From: DASVUC01 sp038237225
Lineage (GTDB): Bacteria; Planctomycetota; Phycisphaerae; Tepidisphaerales; Tepidisphaeraceae
Direction of reading: 5' to 3'
Length of the DNA: 64,000 nt
Assembly: GCA_038237225.1 (NCBI GenBank)
Contig: JBBRYX010000007.1
Coordinates: 124,001 to 188,000 of the forward strand
Position numbers and translations under genes: made by a program. Within the stretch, counting starts at the first letter, position 1. Every line of letters starts with the position of its first letter. The notes beneath the pieces were generated by a model. It had not been told where the DNA came from. It did no database searches and was given only the letters and a program-made list of their open reading frames with translations. Shown here in pieces: positions 8,737 to 17,533 of the stretch.

Positions 8737-11355
8737 TCACGCCAGTCCCGCCTGCTTCCGAAGGGCCCATTCCAACGACAATCCGGACAATACGAATAGG
8801 AACAGATACGGACTATCCCACAGCGGATATTCCACCCACTGCGTCTGCCGCTCCCGCAGCTCCGCGAGTTTCACCGGCAGAGCCGGCAACTGCTCGAGCG
8901 GTAAGTACTCTCCGCCTGTTGCTTCCGCGATGCGCTTGAGTAGTCCCGGGTCGCCCGACAGGTCCGCAAGCTCTGCCTCGCTGCTCCGCACGACGCGCAC
9001 GCGCACGCGCGGCGACGGGATGGAATCCTCCTTGGTCAGCAGCCGCAGCTCATAATCCCCCGGGGCAAGATCAGAGACTGTCGCCTCATACCGGCCCGGC
9101 CCGATGGTTGCTGCCGTTTGCAAGGAGATCGTCGATACAACTTGACCGCCCCGAACGATCTGCACTTCCTGGGATCGCGCGTTGGATGGCGCTCCCTTAT
9201 CGCGAAGCGCCTTCGCCCGCACTCGAAGCGCTTCTCCTGCTTGCAAGTAGATTCGGTCCACATCCAACGCGAAGTTCGCCTCATGTGCCGCATACGGCTC
9301 CTCGGTAGCGCGGCGGACGAGCGCCTTCCAAAAAATATCCTCCGTCCTGCCTCCGCCTGCACTTTGCCATCGCCAGGTCTCATCGACGCCAAGCAGATAA
9401 GATCGCCCCAACCCCAGCCGCGTTTGCGCCATCGCCGCCAAACCCGTTTCTCGATCCACGAGCAGCGCCTGCGCGTTGGGCTTGAGCTGCGGCATTGCCA
9501 GATACTTCAGCACCGCCGGCAGCCGCGGCCACCTCGGCTGCCGGACCTCAACCGGCATCCCACCCTGCCATGCTGCCTGCACCAGTGAATACTTCGGCTG
9601 ATCTCCTGGCCACACCCGCCACGATACCTCCGCCACCGGATCAAACGGCAACAGCTTCGCCGCCACCGGGTGTTCCTTATATTCCGCGAGCACCTGCTCA
9701 TCGCCGATCGCGAGGATCACGCTTCCGCCGCGCTCTGATATCAGGGTTTGTACCGCCTCCCACTGCGCATCTGATAGCGACCACACCCGCACATCCAGGA
9801 GGATCAAAACCCCTTGCGCCAGAATTTCTTCAGGCGTTAACGGAAGCATCTCCGCGTCGCTGGATAGCACTGCCTTCTGCAGCGACACCCACGGCGTTGC
9901 TCCAAGCGACGCGCAAACCGCCTGATAATCCCGCGTCGGTGATCCAGCCGCGACCATCACCGGCACACTCTCATTCAGCACCTTCACCCAGAACTCCCCG
10001 CGATTATTGGCGTCAATCGCCTCTCCCGGAACGGACGTCACACCCGCAGTGAGTTCCACGGCACCCGGCGCAGGGAACGAGACGTTGAATTCCGTTGCTA
10101 ACTCCGTCGAATCTCCCACGGACACCCGCTGCGCTTGCCGCCCATTGGGTTCCTCGAGCCAAACCTCCAGTTTCTGGCCCTTGCATCCAAGCGCGCGAAG
10201 TTCAACCCGCACCGTCACGAGTTCCCCCGCAAAAGCGGATGCCGGCGCTTTGATCGCGGACACCGAGACATCCCTCCGCTCATGCACCCCCGCAACGCCC
10301 ACGGTGAACACCGGTGGGCCGGCGTTTTCCAGCGTCCGCGCGGCTTCGGTATCACCGCCCACCTGGCGTCCGTCCGAAATCAGCACGATTGCCTGCACCG
10401 CTTGCCCCCGCATCCGTTCGCGCACTGCCTGCACGGCCCCAACGATGTCGCTGCGATCGCCCGTCGAGTCGTTGATAGCGCTTGCGGATCCCGAAATCGG
10501 CCGGGCGCGATCGGCAAACCCAAACGTCATGACCGCGGCGCCGTTCTGAAGCTGCGAGATAAGCCCGCCAGAGGGCTGGAAGAACGCGCGTTCCACGAGC
10601 CCAATTCGAGTCGACGCATCCAACTCGTCACATGCCGCGCGAATCCTGGAATCATTCCGGTAAATCGCCGCGTCCGCTTTTGCCTCCAGCAGCATGACCG
10701 CCTGCGTGATTTGGTCCAGCCGTCCCCGCAAATCGCGCAGCGACCGATCATCCAACACCGTCGCAAGTCGCTTCAACTCCCCCAACTTCTCCAGCAAATC
10801 CGAAGTGCTCTTGAATTTCCCTGCGCGCGCCGCCAGTTCGCGAACCGCTGCCCGCAAAAGGGAAGTTGACTCTTCAAATCTCCGCCGCGCCGGCTCGACA
10901 CCGCGGTCCGCCAGCCGAGCGTATTCGGCCTCGCTCCGATGCCGCGCCGCTCGATCCACCAGCGACCGCACACTTTGCAGTTCCGATCGCAACAAAGCAG
11001 TCTCGCTCGTGCGCTCTTTCGTGCCGGCCAGGCCTAGCCCTTGCGCCAGCGCCATTTTTTCCGCCGGTGATCTCCCCATATCACTGATCTGCATGCTGCG
11101 GGATTGATCGACCAGCAGCACCACCGCCCCACGTTCGGATGCCCGCTTCGGTCTCGACGTCACCGGCTTCAGAATTGAAACCGCCAGCGCGATCATGATG
11201 ACCGCCCGGAGCACGGGCAAGAACCACCGCCAGCGGCGAAGGGTCTGCGCCAGTTGTGGCGGATAGAGCCAGATCACCGCCGCCAGCGCAATTCCCAGGA
11301 TTGCCACGGACAGCGCCGCCAGGTCGCTCTTTTGCCAAACCAACAATGCCAGCAT
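8737..11355 (-). CDS. Membrane-anchored vWA-domain protein with glutamine-amidotransferase-like region
   Basis: About 872 residues. Two membrane segments lie near the N-terminus (about residues 12-31 and 45-65). A von Willebrand A domain then starts with the MIDAS motif DQSRS (D83, S85, S87). A long helical insertion interrupts the vWA fold after this motif. Further on, VLILLDVRVWSLSDAQWEAV resembles the amidotransferase-like domains common in such proteins. A last hydrophobic segment (PYLFLFVLSGLSLEWAL) is at the C-terminus. The ATG at 11355 shares its A with the TGA of the upstream BatA-like gene, so the two are translationally coupled. The frame is open up to 11532, but that extension lies over the upstream gene and looks spurious. 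Confidence 0.8.
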   Translation of the reverse strand: MLALLVWQKSDLAALSVAILGIALAAVIWLYPPQLAQTLRRWRWFLPVLRAVIMIALAVSILKPVTSRPKRASERGAVVLLVDQSRSMQISDMGRSPAEKMALAQGLGLAGTKERTSETALLRSELQSVRSLVDRAARHRSEAEYARLADRGVEPARRRFEESTSLLRAAVRELAARAGKFKSTSDLLEKLGELKRLATVLDDRSLRDLRGRLDQITQAVMLLEAKADAAIYRNDSRIRAACDELDASTRIGLVERAFFQPSGGLISQLQNGAAVMTFGFADRARPISGSASAINDSTGDRSDIVGAVQAVRERMRGQAVQAIVLISDGRQVGGDTEAARTLENAGPPVFTVGVAGVHERRDVSVSAIKAPASAFAGELVTVRVELRALGCKGQKLEVWLEEPNGRQAQRVSVGDSTELATEFNVSFPAPGAVELTAGVTSVPGEAIDANNRGEFWVKVLNESVPVMVAAGSPTRDYQAVCASLGATPWVSLQKAVLSSDAEMLPLTPEEILAQGVLILLDVRVWSLSDAQWEAVQTLISERGGSVILAIGDEQVLAEYKEHPVAAKLLPFDPVAEVSWRVWPGDQPKYSLVQAAWQGGMPVEVRQPRWPRLPAVLKYLAMPQLKPNAQALLVDRETGLAAMAQTRLGLGRSYLLGVDETWRWQSAGGGRTEDIFWKALVRRATEEPYAAHEANFALDVDRIYLQAGEALRVRAKALRDKGAPSNARSQEVQIVRGGQVVSTISLQTAATIGPGRYEATVSDLAPGDYELRLLTKEDSIPSPRVRVRVVRSSEAELADLSGDPGLLKRIAEATGGEYLPLEQLPALPVKLAELRERQTQWVEYPLWDSPYLFLFVLSGLSLEWALRKQAGLA

Positions 11356-13508
11356 CACGACCTCGACGAATACCAAAAGCGCGATAGCGCCATTTCCGCC
11401 ACCAGAACGCCAATCACCGCGACGGTCAGCCACAGCCACAACTCCGTGCCCGAAGATTCCTTCGCTCGGACCACCGCGTCCTGGGTCCGCTCCACGCGCA
11501 CGAAACCCAGACCCTTTCCCAGACGCTCCCACCGATCAGCCGACAGCGGCGTCAGATCAGATTCCTCATTGCCGGCTTGGGCCACAAACGTTTCCAACCG
11601 CTCGCCGCTGCTTGTCCGCGCCTTGATCACATATGCCCCCGCCTGCTGCGTCGCTCGGAAACGAATTTGCGTTCCGGACTCGGTTGCAATCACGTCCGGC
11701 TGCGCTATCGAGCCATCCGGAAGCACAACGCTCGGCTTTCCCTCAAGCGCCTCCGGCACCGTCAACACAAGCTCTTCGCCGGTGCGCACGTTTCGTCGAT
11801 CCATCCCCGCCGCCGCCAGGTAGCGCACCGCGGATTGCACGAAGGGAACATAAAAATTTGATCGCGGTAAAGTTCCCCACGCATTTCCCAGCCCCGTTGT
11901 CACGAGAACCACCTTTCCCCGCGACCGCGACTTTTCGATCACCAATGGCTCTCCCGATGCTGTCCGCGCCAGCACCACTGCCGACGCCGCCGGCGAACTC
12001 CCCAACCGCCGATTCACCGATCCCGCGACTCCATCACTTTTGCCTCCCAAAAATTTGAACATGGGATGATCGAGCGCATCGACTTGCACCGGTGCATCGC
12101 CCACCTCATCCGCTGGCGCGCCCAGTGCCGCCGGCAGCAACCCCACCCCGTTTCGATAAAGCGCCGCGTTGAAGGCTGCCGGCCGCGCCAGATCTCCAGC
12201 GACGATCATCAGCCCGCCACCCGTTTCCACAAATCGCTCCAGCCCGCGCGCCTGGTCGGCGTTCGCTTCTGCCACGTTCGCCAGCACCACCACCTGGTAC
12301 TGCTTGAGATCGATTGTGGCCAAATCCGGCAATCCAACCACGTTCACATTCGAGAGATCAATCCCCTTCTTCTGGGTCAGACGGTAGGGGACCAGCGCTG
12401 CTTGAATGCATGTGGCATCGTCGCTGCGTGACGCCCGCTCGACCGGGCCTGCTGATACAATCAGCGTCTGGATCGGATCAATCACGGCAACCGCCGACTC
12501 CAGCCGATCGTCTCCAGTCAGTCCGCGCCCGCGTACACTTGCGCTAACAATTTGCGACCCCGCGCGATCAAAGGTTGCAGGCAGAGTGAGCAGTCGGCTC
12601 CCCCGCGCCGGTAAATTCACATTGGTATTCAGCAGTTCCCGCTGCTCGGTCGCGACCACCACCGGAACACTCACGCGCGGCTGGTCATCGTAGTTCCGAA
12701 TCCTCACCTCGATCTGCGCTTCCACCCCACGCACCACCGGAGGCAACGACACTCCGATCGAATCCACGGCAACGTTGCTTCTCCCTTCACCACCCACGGG
12801 AAGCACGCGAAAGCGGTCAAGAACCAAAGACTTGCCGATCCGATCTCGCCATGCCGCAAGGTAATTCTCCGTGACCTGGTTCCAACTCGTCGCCTGCCGA
12901 TCGCACACCACGTACAACCGGCGGCGCCCGCGGGAGACGCCGTCGAGAATGTTCATTGCCGTCGTCAGCGACTCCGCAAAATTCGCGGTGCCGAGACCCC
13001 CGGCGCTGACTTCCAAATCCGACACTCGGTTTGCCACAGCCTGAAGATCCGGCGACGGCAGGGGGGTGGATCGGCTCTGCCGCGACATTCCCGATCCGGC
13101 AGTAATCAGCACAGCCTCATCGCCGCGATTGAGCGATGACAGAATCTGCAACGCGACGCCGCGAGCCACATCCATTCGCGAGCGCCCGCCCTCGTCGTAG
13201 GACATGCTCGCGGAACAATCGACAACGATCGCCGCCGTCACCCGCGAATCCTTCGCCCCGACATACGGCCCTTGCGCCACAACCGGCCGCGCGAGCGCCA
13301 CCGCCAACAAGCCCACCGCGAGCATCCGCAGCATCAGCAGCGCCCAGCGCTTCACGCGATGGGCGAGCAAATCGTTCCTGCCCGACTCTTCCAGAAACAT
13401 CATCGCCCCCCACGTCACCGGACGATACCGCGCTCGACTTAACATATGCAGCGCGAACGGCACCGCTGCTCCCCCAAGTCCCGCGAGCATCAGCGGATTC
13501 TCAAGCAT
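11355..13508 (-). CDS. BatA-like vWA-domain membrane protein
   Basis: A 717-residue protein. It begins with the BatA N-terminal signature (membrane helix, then LSRARYRPVTWGAMMFLEES) and a second membrane helix at about residues 55-78. A vWA domain follows with an intact MIDAS motif DCSAS (D97, S99, S101). The middle holds beta-sandwich sequence and an amidotransferase-like segment (GLERFVETGGGLMIVAGDL). A C-terminal membrane helix (LWLWLTVAVIGVLVAEMAL) ends the protein. BatA-type proteins are thought to work with MoxR ATPases and DUF58 proteins in envelope stress or in maturation of target proteins. The gene is 17 bp downstream of the DUF58 gene. Confidence 0.85.
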   Translation of the reverse strand: MLENPLMLAGLGGAAVPFALHMLSRARYRPVTWGAMMFLEESGRNDLLAHRVKRWALLMLRMLAVGLLAVALARPVVAQGPYVGAKDSRVTAAIVVDCSASMSYDEGGRSRMDVARGVALQILSSLNRGDEAVLITAGSGMSRQSRSTPLPSPDLQAVANRVSDLEVSAGGLGTANFAESLTTAMNILDGVSRGRRRLYVVCDRQATSWNQVTENYLAAWRDRIGKSLVLDRFRVLPVGGEGRSNVAVDSIGVSLPPVVRGVEAQIEVRIRNYDDQPRVSVPVVVATEQRELLNTNVNLPARGSRLLTLPATFDRAGSQIVSASVRGRGLTGDDRLESAVAVIDPIQTLIVSAGPVERASRSDDATCIQAALVPYRLTQKKGIDLSNVNVVGLPDLATIDLKQYQVVVLANVAEANADQARGLERFVETGGGLMIVAGDLARPAAFNAALYRNGVGLLPAALGAPADEVGDAPVQVDALDHPMFKFLGGKSDGVAGSVNRRLGSSPAASAVVLARTASGEPLVIEKSRSRGKVVLVTTGLGNAWGTLPRSNFYVPFVQSAVRYLAAAGMDRRNVRTGEELVLTVPEALEGKPSVVLPDGSIAQPDVIATESGTQIRFRATQQAGAYVIKARTSSGERLETFVAQAGNEESDLTPLSADRWERLGKGLGFVRVERTQDAVVRAKESSGTELWLWLTVAVIGVLVAEMALSRFWYSSRS

Positions 13509-13525
13509 CGGGTTCTGCTATTCCC

Positions 13526-14479
13526 TCATTTGAACGGGTTTCCGGGTTCGCGCTTCGGATTTCGAGATTTCGCTTCGCGGTGGCTCAAAACCCCTATCAG
13601 CGAGTCCACCATCGGTCGGTCCGTCACCAGCGTGTGCAGCTCGACGCCCAAGCTCGTGCACGACTGCGCCAGTTCCTTGCTGTGCCGCTCAAAATTCTCG
13701 CGATAGACCTGCCGCATCACCGCGGGCTCGCACAACTTCGCCTTCTCGCCCTCCAATCCGCGAAACTGCGTCCAATTCTGAAACGGAAACGCCACCTCAT
13801 CACGATCGATCACCCGCAGCGCGATGGTCTCATGCTTCCCATGTGACAGCCGCGCCAGGCCCTGGCGAATCTCCTTCACCGGCGAAAAAAAATCAGACAC
13901 GATGACGACTTGGGAGCGCCGCCCCAATCTTCCCGCGACCTCGAATAACGTCTTCCGCAAGTCGCTTTCTCCACGGGGTCCCGAGCGTTCCAACCCATCC
14001 AGAATCCGCGCCAATTGCGTCGTTCCCGCCCCCGGCCCCACCCATTCCACAGTATCGCTTCCCGCCCCCGCAAACCCCACGCTCTCCGTCTGCCCCAACA
14101 TCAAATAAGCCAATGAAGCCACCAACTTCGCCCCATGTTCAAACTTCGTCGCTCTTGCCTCTTGCCTCTTGCCTCTTGCCTTCCCCCCATATCCCATCGA
14201 TCCACTACAATCCAAAACCAACACCGCCCGCAGATTCGTCTCCTCGTTGTACTGCTTCACATAGGTCCGGTCCGTCCGCGCCAGCAGCCTCCAATCCAGC
14301 CGTCGCGGCTCATCACCCGCCACGTAAGCCCGATGCTGCTGAAACTCCACGCTCGCCCCCTTCACCGGGCTCCGATGCATCCCCGACGTCGCCCCCTCCA
14401 CCACGCGCCGCCCCGACAGCGCCAGCTGATTCAACCGCTGCACAACCTCCGGCTCCAAATAGCGACTGACTAAACTCAC
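13526..14479 (-). CDS. DUF58-domain protein (vWA-like)
   Basis: A 317-residue soluble protein with the DUF58 signature: SPVKGASVEFQQHRAYVAGDE, RRLDWRLLARTDRTYVKQY, then the MIDAS-like motif DCSGS (D90, S92, S94). Directly after this motif, residues about 100-109 are encoded by a heptamer array (14153-14182), adding a basic GKARGKRQEARATK stretch not expected in the family. DUF58 proteins are regular partners of MoxR ATPases. The C-terminal 20 or so residues are basic and weakly conserved. It follows the pseudokinase gene after a 143-bp gap filled by a palindromic repeat. Confidence 0.9.
   Translation of the reverse strand: MSLVSRYLEPEVVQRLNQLALSGRRVVEGATSGMHRSPVKGASVEFQQHRAYVAGDEPRRLDWRLLARTDRTYVKQYNEETNLRAVLVLDCSGSMGYGGKARGKRQEARATKFEHGAKLVASLAYLMLGQTESVGFAGAGSDTVEWVGPGAGTTQLARILDGLERSGPRGESDLRKTLFEVAGRLGRRSQVVIVSDFFSPVKEIRQGLARLSHGKHETIALRVIDRDEVAFPFQNWTQFRGLEGEKAKLCEPAVMRQVYRENFERHSKELAQSCTSLGVELHTLVTDRPMVDSLIGVLSHREAKSRNPKREPGNPFK
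14153..14182. repeat. Heptamer array inside the DUF58 gene
   Basis: Four units of TCTTGCC with an exact 7-bp period lie within the coding sequence. The array keeps the frame open and adds basic residues next to the metal-binding motif. It looks like an expansion within a working gene rather than a disruption. Confidence 0.85.
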
Positions 14480-14488
14480 GCCCCCATT

Positions 14489-14585
14489 GTAGGTCCGACG
14501 CCTGCGTCGCGGTCGACGCGAAGCGTCGAATTCAATCCCAAAATCATCGCTGCGCCCCGACCGGGAACGCAGACGTCGCTCCTAC
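14489..14585. repeat. REP-like inverted pair, GTAGG...CCTAC ends
   Basis: The element starts GTAGG and ends CCTAC, with outer arms of about 28 bp that are imperfect inverted repeats around CGACGCCTGCGTCG. A short internal palindrome (CGACGCGAAGCGTCG) sits near the left arm. It fills the gap between the pseudokinase and DUF58 genes. A related copy is at 27852-27945. Confidence 0.8.
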
Positions 14586-14622
14586 AGAAAATCCTATTCG
14601 CTAACTTGCAATCGCCCAGCGC

Positions 14623-15336
14623 TCAGTTTACCGCCCACACAATCCCAACCGCCGTCGCAATCCCAATCGCCACCGCGATCCCCGCCCACAGCACCGATTT
14701 CCACCGCTGTGACTCTCCCTCCGCAGACTCTCCCTCATTCTCATCCACTCGCCCGAACACCCGACGGTCCAGTTCCGCCATCGTCACCGTTTCCACATCC
14801 ACTCCCTCGATCGCGAGCAATTCCACAATCCCCCGAGCATCCTCCCGCTCCTCAACCCAAAGCAGTGGACTCACATCAATCAGCCAAACTTCTCCGCGCG
14901 CGTCCACCAGCACGTTCCCCTCATGGATCGCTCCATGAACAATGCCAGTGGCATGCAGCGCCCGCACCGCAAGCACCAACTCCCGCCCCAGCCCCCCCGG
15001 CCGCCCGAGCGCGCCATCACGTTTCACGTCTTCACGTTTCACGTATTCCCCCCAGGACACTCCCTCCACGTAATCCCAAACCAAGTATGTTAAATCCCCA
15101 TCCCGCTCGACCCCATGCAGGTTCGCCACCCGCCGTGCGGGCAACTCCCTCACGCGCTCCAGCCGCTCGCGAATGCTGGGATGCAGCTTCCCCTCGAGCA
15201 GGCAATCCGCTTCCAGCAACTTCAGAATGAACTTCTTCTCCCCGGGATCGCCTACCCGACTCACCATCCAACTCTTCCCGGGCGAAAGCTCCCGAAGAAC
15301 GATCCTGTCTCCCAGCTCGTCAGGCGAACCAGTCAT
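14623..15336 (-). CDS. Membrane-anchored protein-kinase-like protein, probable pseudokinase
   Basis: A 237-residue protein with a small kinase-like fold and a C-terminal membrane helix (about residues 214-235). The ATP-anchoring lysine may be K39 in FILKLLEAD. The catalytic loop reads VHGAIHEGNVLV (about residues 133-144), where the usual HRD aspartate is replaced by alanine. The DFG motif is DVS, keeping the metal aspartate only. Phosphotransfer is therefore unlikely, and it may act as a sensor or scaffold. Residues about 97-107 come from a heptamer array. The gene lies 22 bp after moxR, within the MoxR-DUF58-BatA operon, which suggests a role in controlling it. Confidence 0.75.
   Translation of the reverse strand: MTGSPDELGDRIVLRELSPGKSWMVSRVGDPGEKKFILKLLEADCLLEGKLHPSIRERLERVRELPARRVANLHGVERDGDLTYLVWDYVEGVSWGEYVKREDVKRDGALGRPGGLGRELVLAVRALHATGIVHGAIHEGNVLVDARGEVWLIDVSPLLWVEEREDARGIVELLAIEGVDVETVTMAELDRRVFGRVDENEGESAEGESQRWKSVLWAGIAVAIGIATAVGIVWAVN
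15017..15046. repeat. Heptamer array inside the pseudokinase gene
   Basis: Units of TCACGTT/TCACGTC with a 7-bp period lie in frame in the coding sequence and give the repetitive peptide VKREDVKRD. The same unit occurs between genes at 23583-23606 and 54885-54942. Confidence 0.85.
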
Positions 15337-15358
15337 AACCGTTCACGTCGACTTTACT

Positions 15359-16390
15359 TTAAAGTAGCCGCTCGCCTTGCCCCCGCGGCACCAGCGTCAT
15401 GATCTTCTCCACGATCTGCTCGATCGTGATCCCCTCCGCCTCGGCATTAAAGTTCGCGACCAGCCGATGCCGCAAAACCGCGGGCGCCGCCGCCTCGATG
15501 TCTTCGAGCGTTACGTACATCCGGCCCTGCATCAGCGCCCGCGCCTTTCCCGCCAGGATCAAGTACTGTCCCGCGCGCGGCCCGGCTCCCCAACTCAACC
15601 AATGGCGCACGAAATCGCTTGCCCCGACTTCATCCGGACGAGTCGCCCGCACCAGATCGAGCGCAAAATTGAAGACATGATCCCCGACCGGCACCCGCCT
15701 GACCACATCCTGCAGCGCAATAATCTCCTTCCCCGACAGCACGCGCGACACATTCTCCTTCAACTCCCCCGTCGTCCGCTTCAGCACCTCAAGCTCTTCA
15801 CTTCGCGCGGGATAGCTCACCAGCACCATGAACATGAACCGATCAAGCTGCGCCTCCGGCAGCGGATAAGTCCCCTCCTGCTCGATCGGATTCTGCGTCG
15901 CCATCACGAAAAACGGCTCGGGCAGCGCCATCGTTTCCCCCGCTACCGTCACCTCGCGCTCCTGCATCGCCTGCAAGAGCGCCGCCTGCGTCTTGGGTGG
16001 CGTGCGATTGATCTCATCCGCCAGGATCAGATTCGAAAAGATCGGCCCCTTCACAAATTCAAATCCCCGCCGACCCGTCTCTGGATCCTCCTGAAGAATC
16101 TCCGTGCCCGTGATATCCGATGGCATTAAATCAGGGGTAAACTGGATTCGCGAAAACCCCAGCTCCAGCACCTCCGCCAGCGTCGATACCAGAAGCGTCT
16201 TCGCCAGCCCCGGCACCCCCTGCACCAGGCAATGTCCCCGGCAGAACAGCGCGATTAAAACCTCCTCGATCACCCGCTCCTGCCCGACAATCACCTTGCC
16301 AATCTCCGCTTGCAGCAGCGCATATACAAAAGCCAGCTTCTTCGCCGCCTCGACGTCGTCGGAGGTTGTCAGAACACCCGCATCTGCCAT
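15359..16390 (-). CDS. moxR: MoxR-family AAA+ ATPase
   Basis: A 343-residue AAA+ ATPase of the MoxR group, thought to act as a chaperone that remodels partner proteins carrying vWA domains. Walker A is GVPGLAKT (residues 58-65) and Walker B is LILADEIN (about 121-128). Sensor 1 lies in FVMATQNPIEQEGTYPLPEAQLDRF. The C-terminal lid domain is present, so the protein is complete. The start is 3 bp after the stop of the putative anti-sigma gene. The DUF58, BatA-like and vWA genes downstream are the expected partners. Confidence 0.95.
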   Translation of the reverse strand: MADAGVLTTSDDVEAAKKLAFVYALLQAEIGKVIVGQERVIEEVLIALFCRGHCLVQGVPGLAKTLLVSTLAEVLELGFSRIQFTPDLMPSDITGTEILQEDPETGRRGFEFVKGPIFSNLILADEINRTPPKTQAALLQAMQEREVTVAGETMALPEPFFVMATQNPIEQEGTYPLPEAQLDRFMFMVLVSYPARSEELEVLKRTTGELKENVSRVLSGKEIIALQDVVRRVPVGDHVFNFALDLVRATRPDEVGASDFVRHWLSWGAGPRAGQYLILAGKARALMQGRMYVTLEDIEAAAPAVLRHRLVANFNAEAEGITIEQIVEKIMTLVPRGQGERLL

Positions 16391-16393
16391 TCG

Positions 16394-17428
16394 CTATCTC
16401 CCTGAATCCTGCGCCCGCAACGCTGAACCCTCCTTCTTTTCCAGCTGCATCACCCGAAGCGACTGCACGCTTACCTGATCCTTAACCTCGTTCCCCGCCA
16501 CCAGAAATCTTAACCCGATCGTTCTCGCCCGATCCGCCGGCAGGTGATGCTCGCCCGCCCATACCCGCTGCTGATTCACCTCGACAACCGCATCCTTCTG
16601 ATTCATCGCCAAGCGCACGTCCACGTTCTGCTTTACATCCTTGAGCTTGGTCCCTTGCCCGACGACGCTTCCATCCGGAAGCGCCACCTTCGCCTCCCCA
16701 TCCTTGAGATACACCACCAGTTCGCGCGGCGACGTCGCACTTTTAGTTTCAAATTCACGCGAATCCGTCACGAACAATTGCACCACCCCATCCCCCGAGC
16801 CTTTCTGCAACATCATCGTCGCTTCCACCGACACCGGCTCATCCGCCGGGATCTGCCGATCCCAATAAATCCCGCCACCCCGATAGTCCTTCCCCCCGCT
16901 ACTCTCCATGGACATAGGCTTCAATCCGCCGTCCGCCGTCAGCGTCAGAAATCCAAACGTCTGCCAGTCCGCGCCGATGGAATCGTCGAAGGTGATCGAC
17001 TCCGTCGTCTCAACGAACTTTGTCCGCTCGAGCCCTCCATCGCCCGGCGCTCCCGGTCCGTTTCGAGCCGTTGGCCACACCATGAACGCCACCACCGCCA
17101 CCACGCTTATAATGGCCACCGCCGCGATCACCGCAATCCAGTTCGCATTCGGCGACAGCCTCGGCCGCGCCTCCGCCTCCCGCTCAATTCCTTCAATCAC
17201 CTTCCGCGTGAAGCCAGCCCCGGCACGTATCTCGCGATAGGATCGCCCGCTTGCCAGGTGCTCGCGCACTCGAAGTAGAAGCTGATGCTCATCCTCCCCC
17301 GCGGCCGAAGCATGCGCCTGAATTTCCGCAATCGCCGCCCTCCACTCCGGCGAGCCCGGCCCCGCGCGCAGCGCATCCGTCAATAATTTCAGCTTCTCGT
17401 CAGTCTCAAAATCCATCGCCTGCGTCAT
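16394..17428 (-). CDS. Single-pass membrane protein, putative anti-sigma factor
   Basis: A 344-residue protein. Residues 1-95 are helical and soluble and should face the cytoplasm; one membrane helix spans about residues 97-119. The remaining 220 residues are beta-rich and should face the periplasm, resembling a concanavalin-like jelly roll (ITFDDSIGADWQTF, GGGIYWDRQI, VRLAMNQKDAVVEVN). I do not recognise a named anti-sigma domain. The position directly after the ECF sigma gene and the membrane layout make an anti-sigma or sensor role likely. The 52-bp gap to the sigma gene holds one arm of a heptamer inverted repeat. Confidence 0.65.
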   Translation of the reverse strand: MTQAMDFETDEKLKLLTDALRAGPGSPEWRAAIAEIQAHASAAGEDEHQLLLRVREHLASGRSYREIRAGAGFTRKVIEGIEREAEARPRLSPNANWIAVIAAVAIISVVAVVAFMVWPTARNGPGAPGDGGLERTKFVETTESITFDDSIGADWQTFGFLTLTADGGLKPMSMESSGGKDYRGGGIYWDRQIPADEPVSVEATMMLQKGSGDGVVQLFVTDSREFETKSATSPRELVVYLKDGEAKVALPDGSVVGQGTKLKDVKQNVDVRLAMNQKDAVVEVNQQRVWAGEHHLPADRARTIGLRFLVAGNEVKDQVSVQSLRVMQLEKKEGSALRAQDSGR

Positions 17429-17436
17429 CGCTTCCG

Positions 17437-17533
17437 GTTCGGGGTTCAGGGTTCAGGGTTCAGGAAAAAAACCGACGCAATCAAGGCACGTCCTTTTTTG
17501 TTCCTGAACCCTGAACCCCAAACTCTGAACCCT
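17437..17533. repeat. Inverted pair of heptamer arrays, GGGTTCA unit
   Basis: Left arm 17437-17464 has units of GGGTTCA and right arm 17502-17533 has the complementary CCTGAAC units, both with a 7-bp period. Together they can form a long hairpin around a loop with short A and T runs. The right arm encodes the last residues of the ECF sigma factor. In RNA the hairpin would lie at the junction of the sigma and anti-sigma genes, so it could reduce read-through. Confidence 0.85.

Noticed and set aside
17437..17533. Repeat arrays considered as a CRISPR
   Set aside because: No repeat-spacer structure and no cas gene; units are 7 bp and directly tandem.
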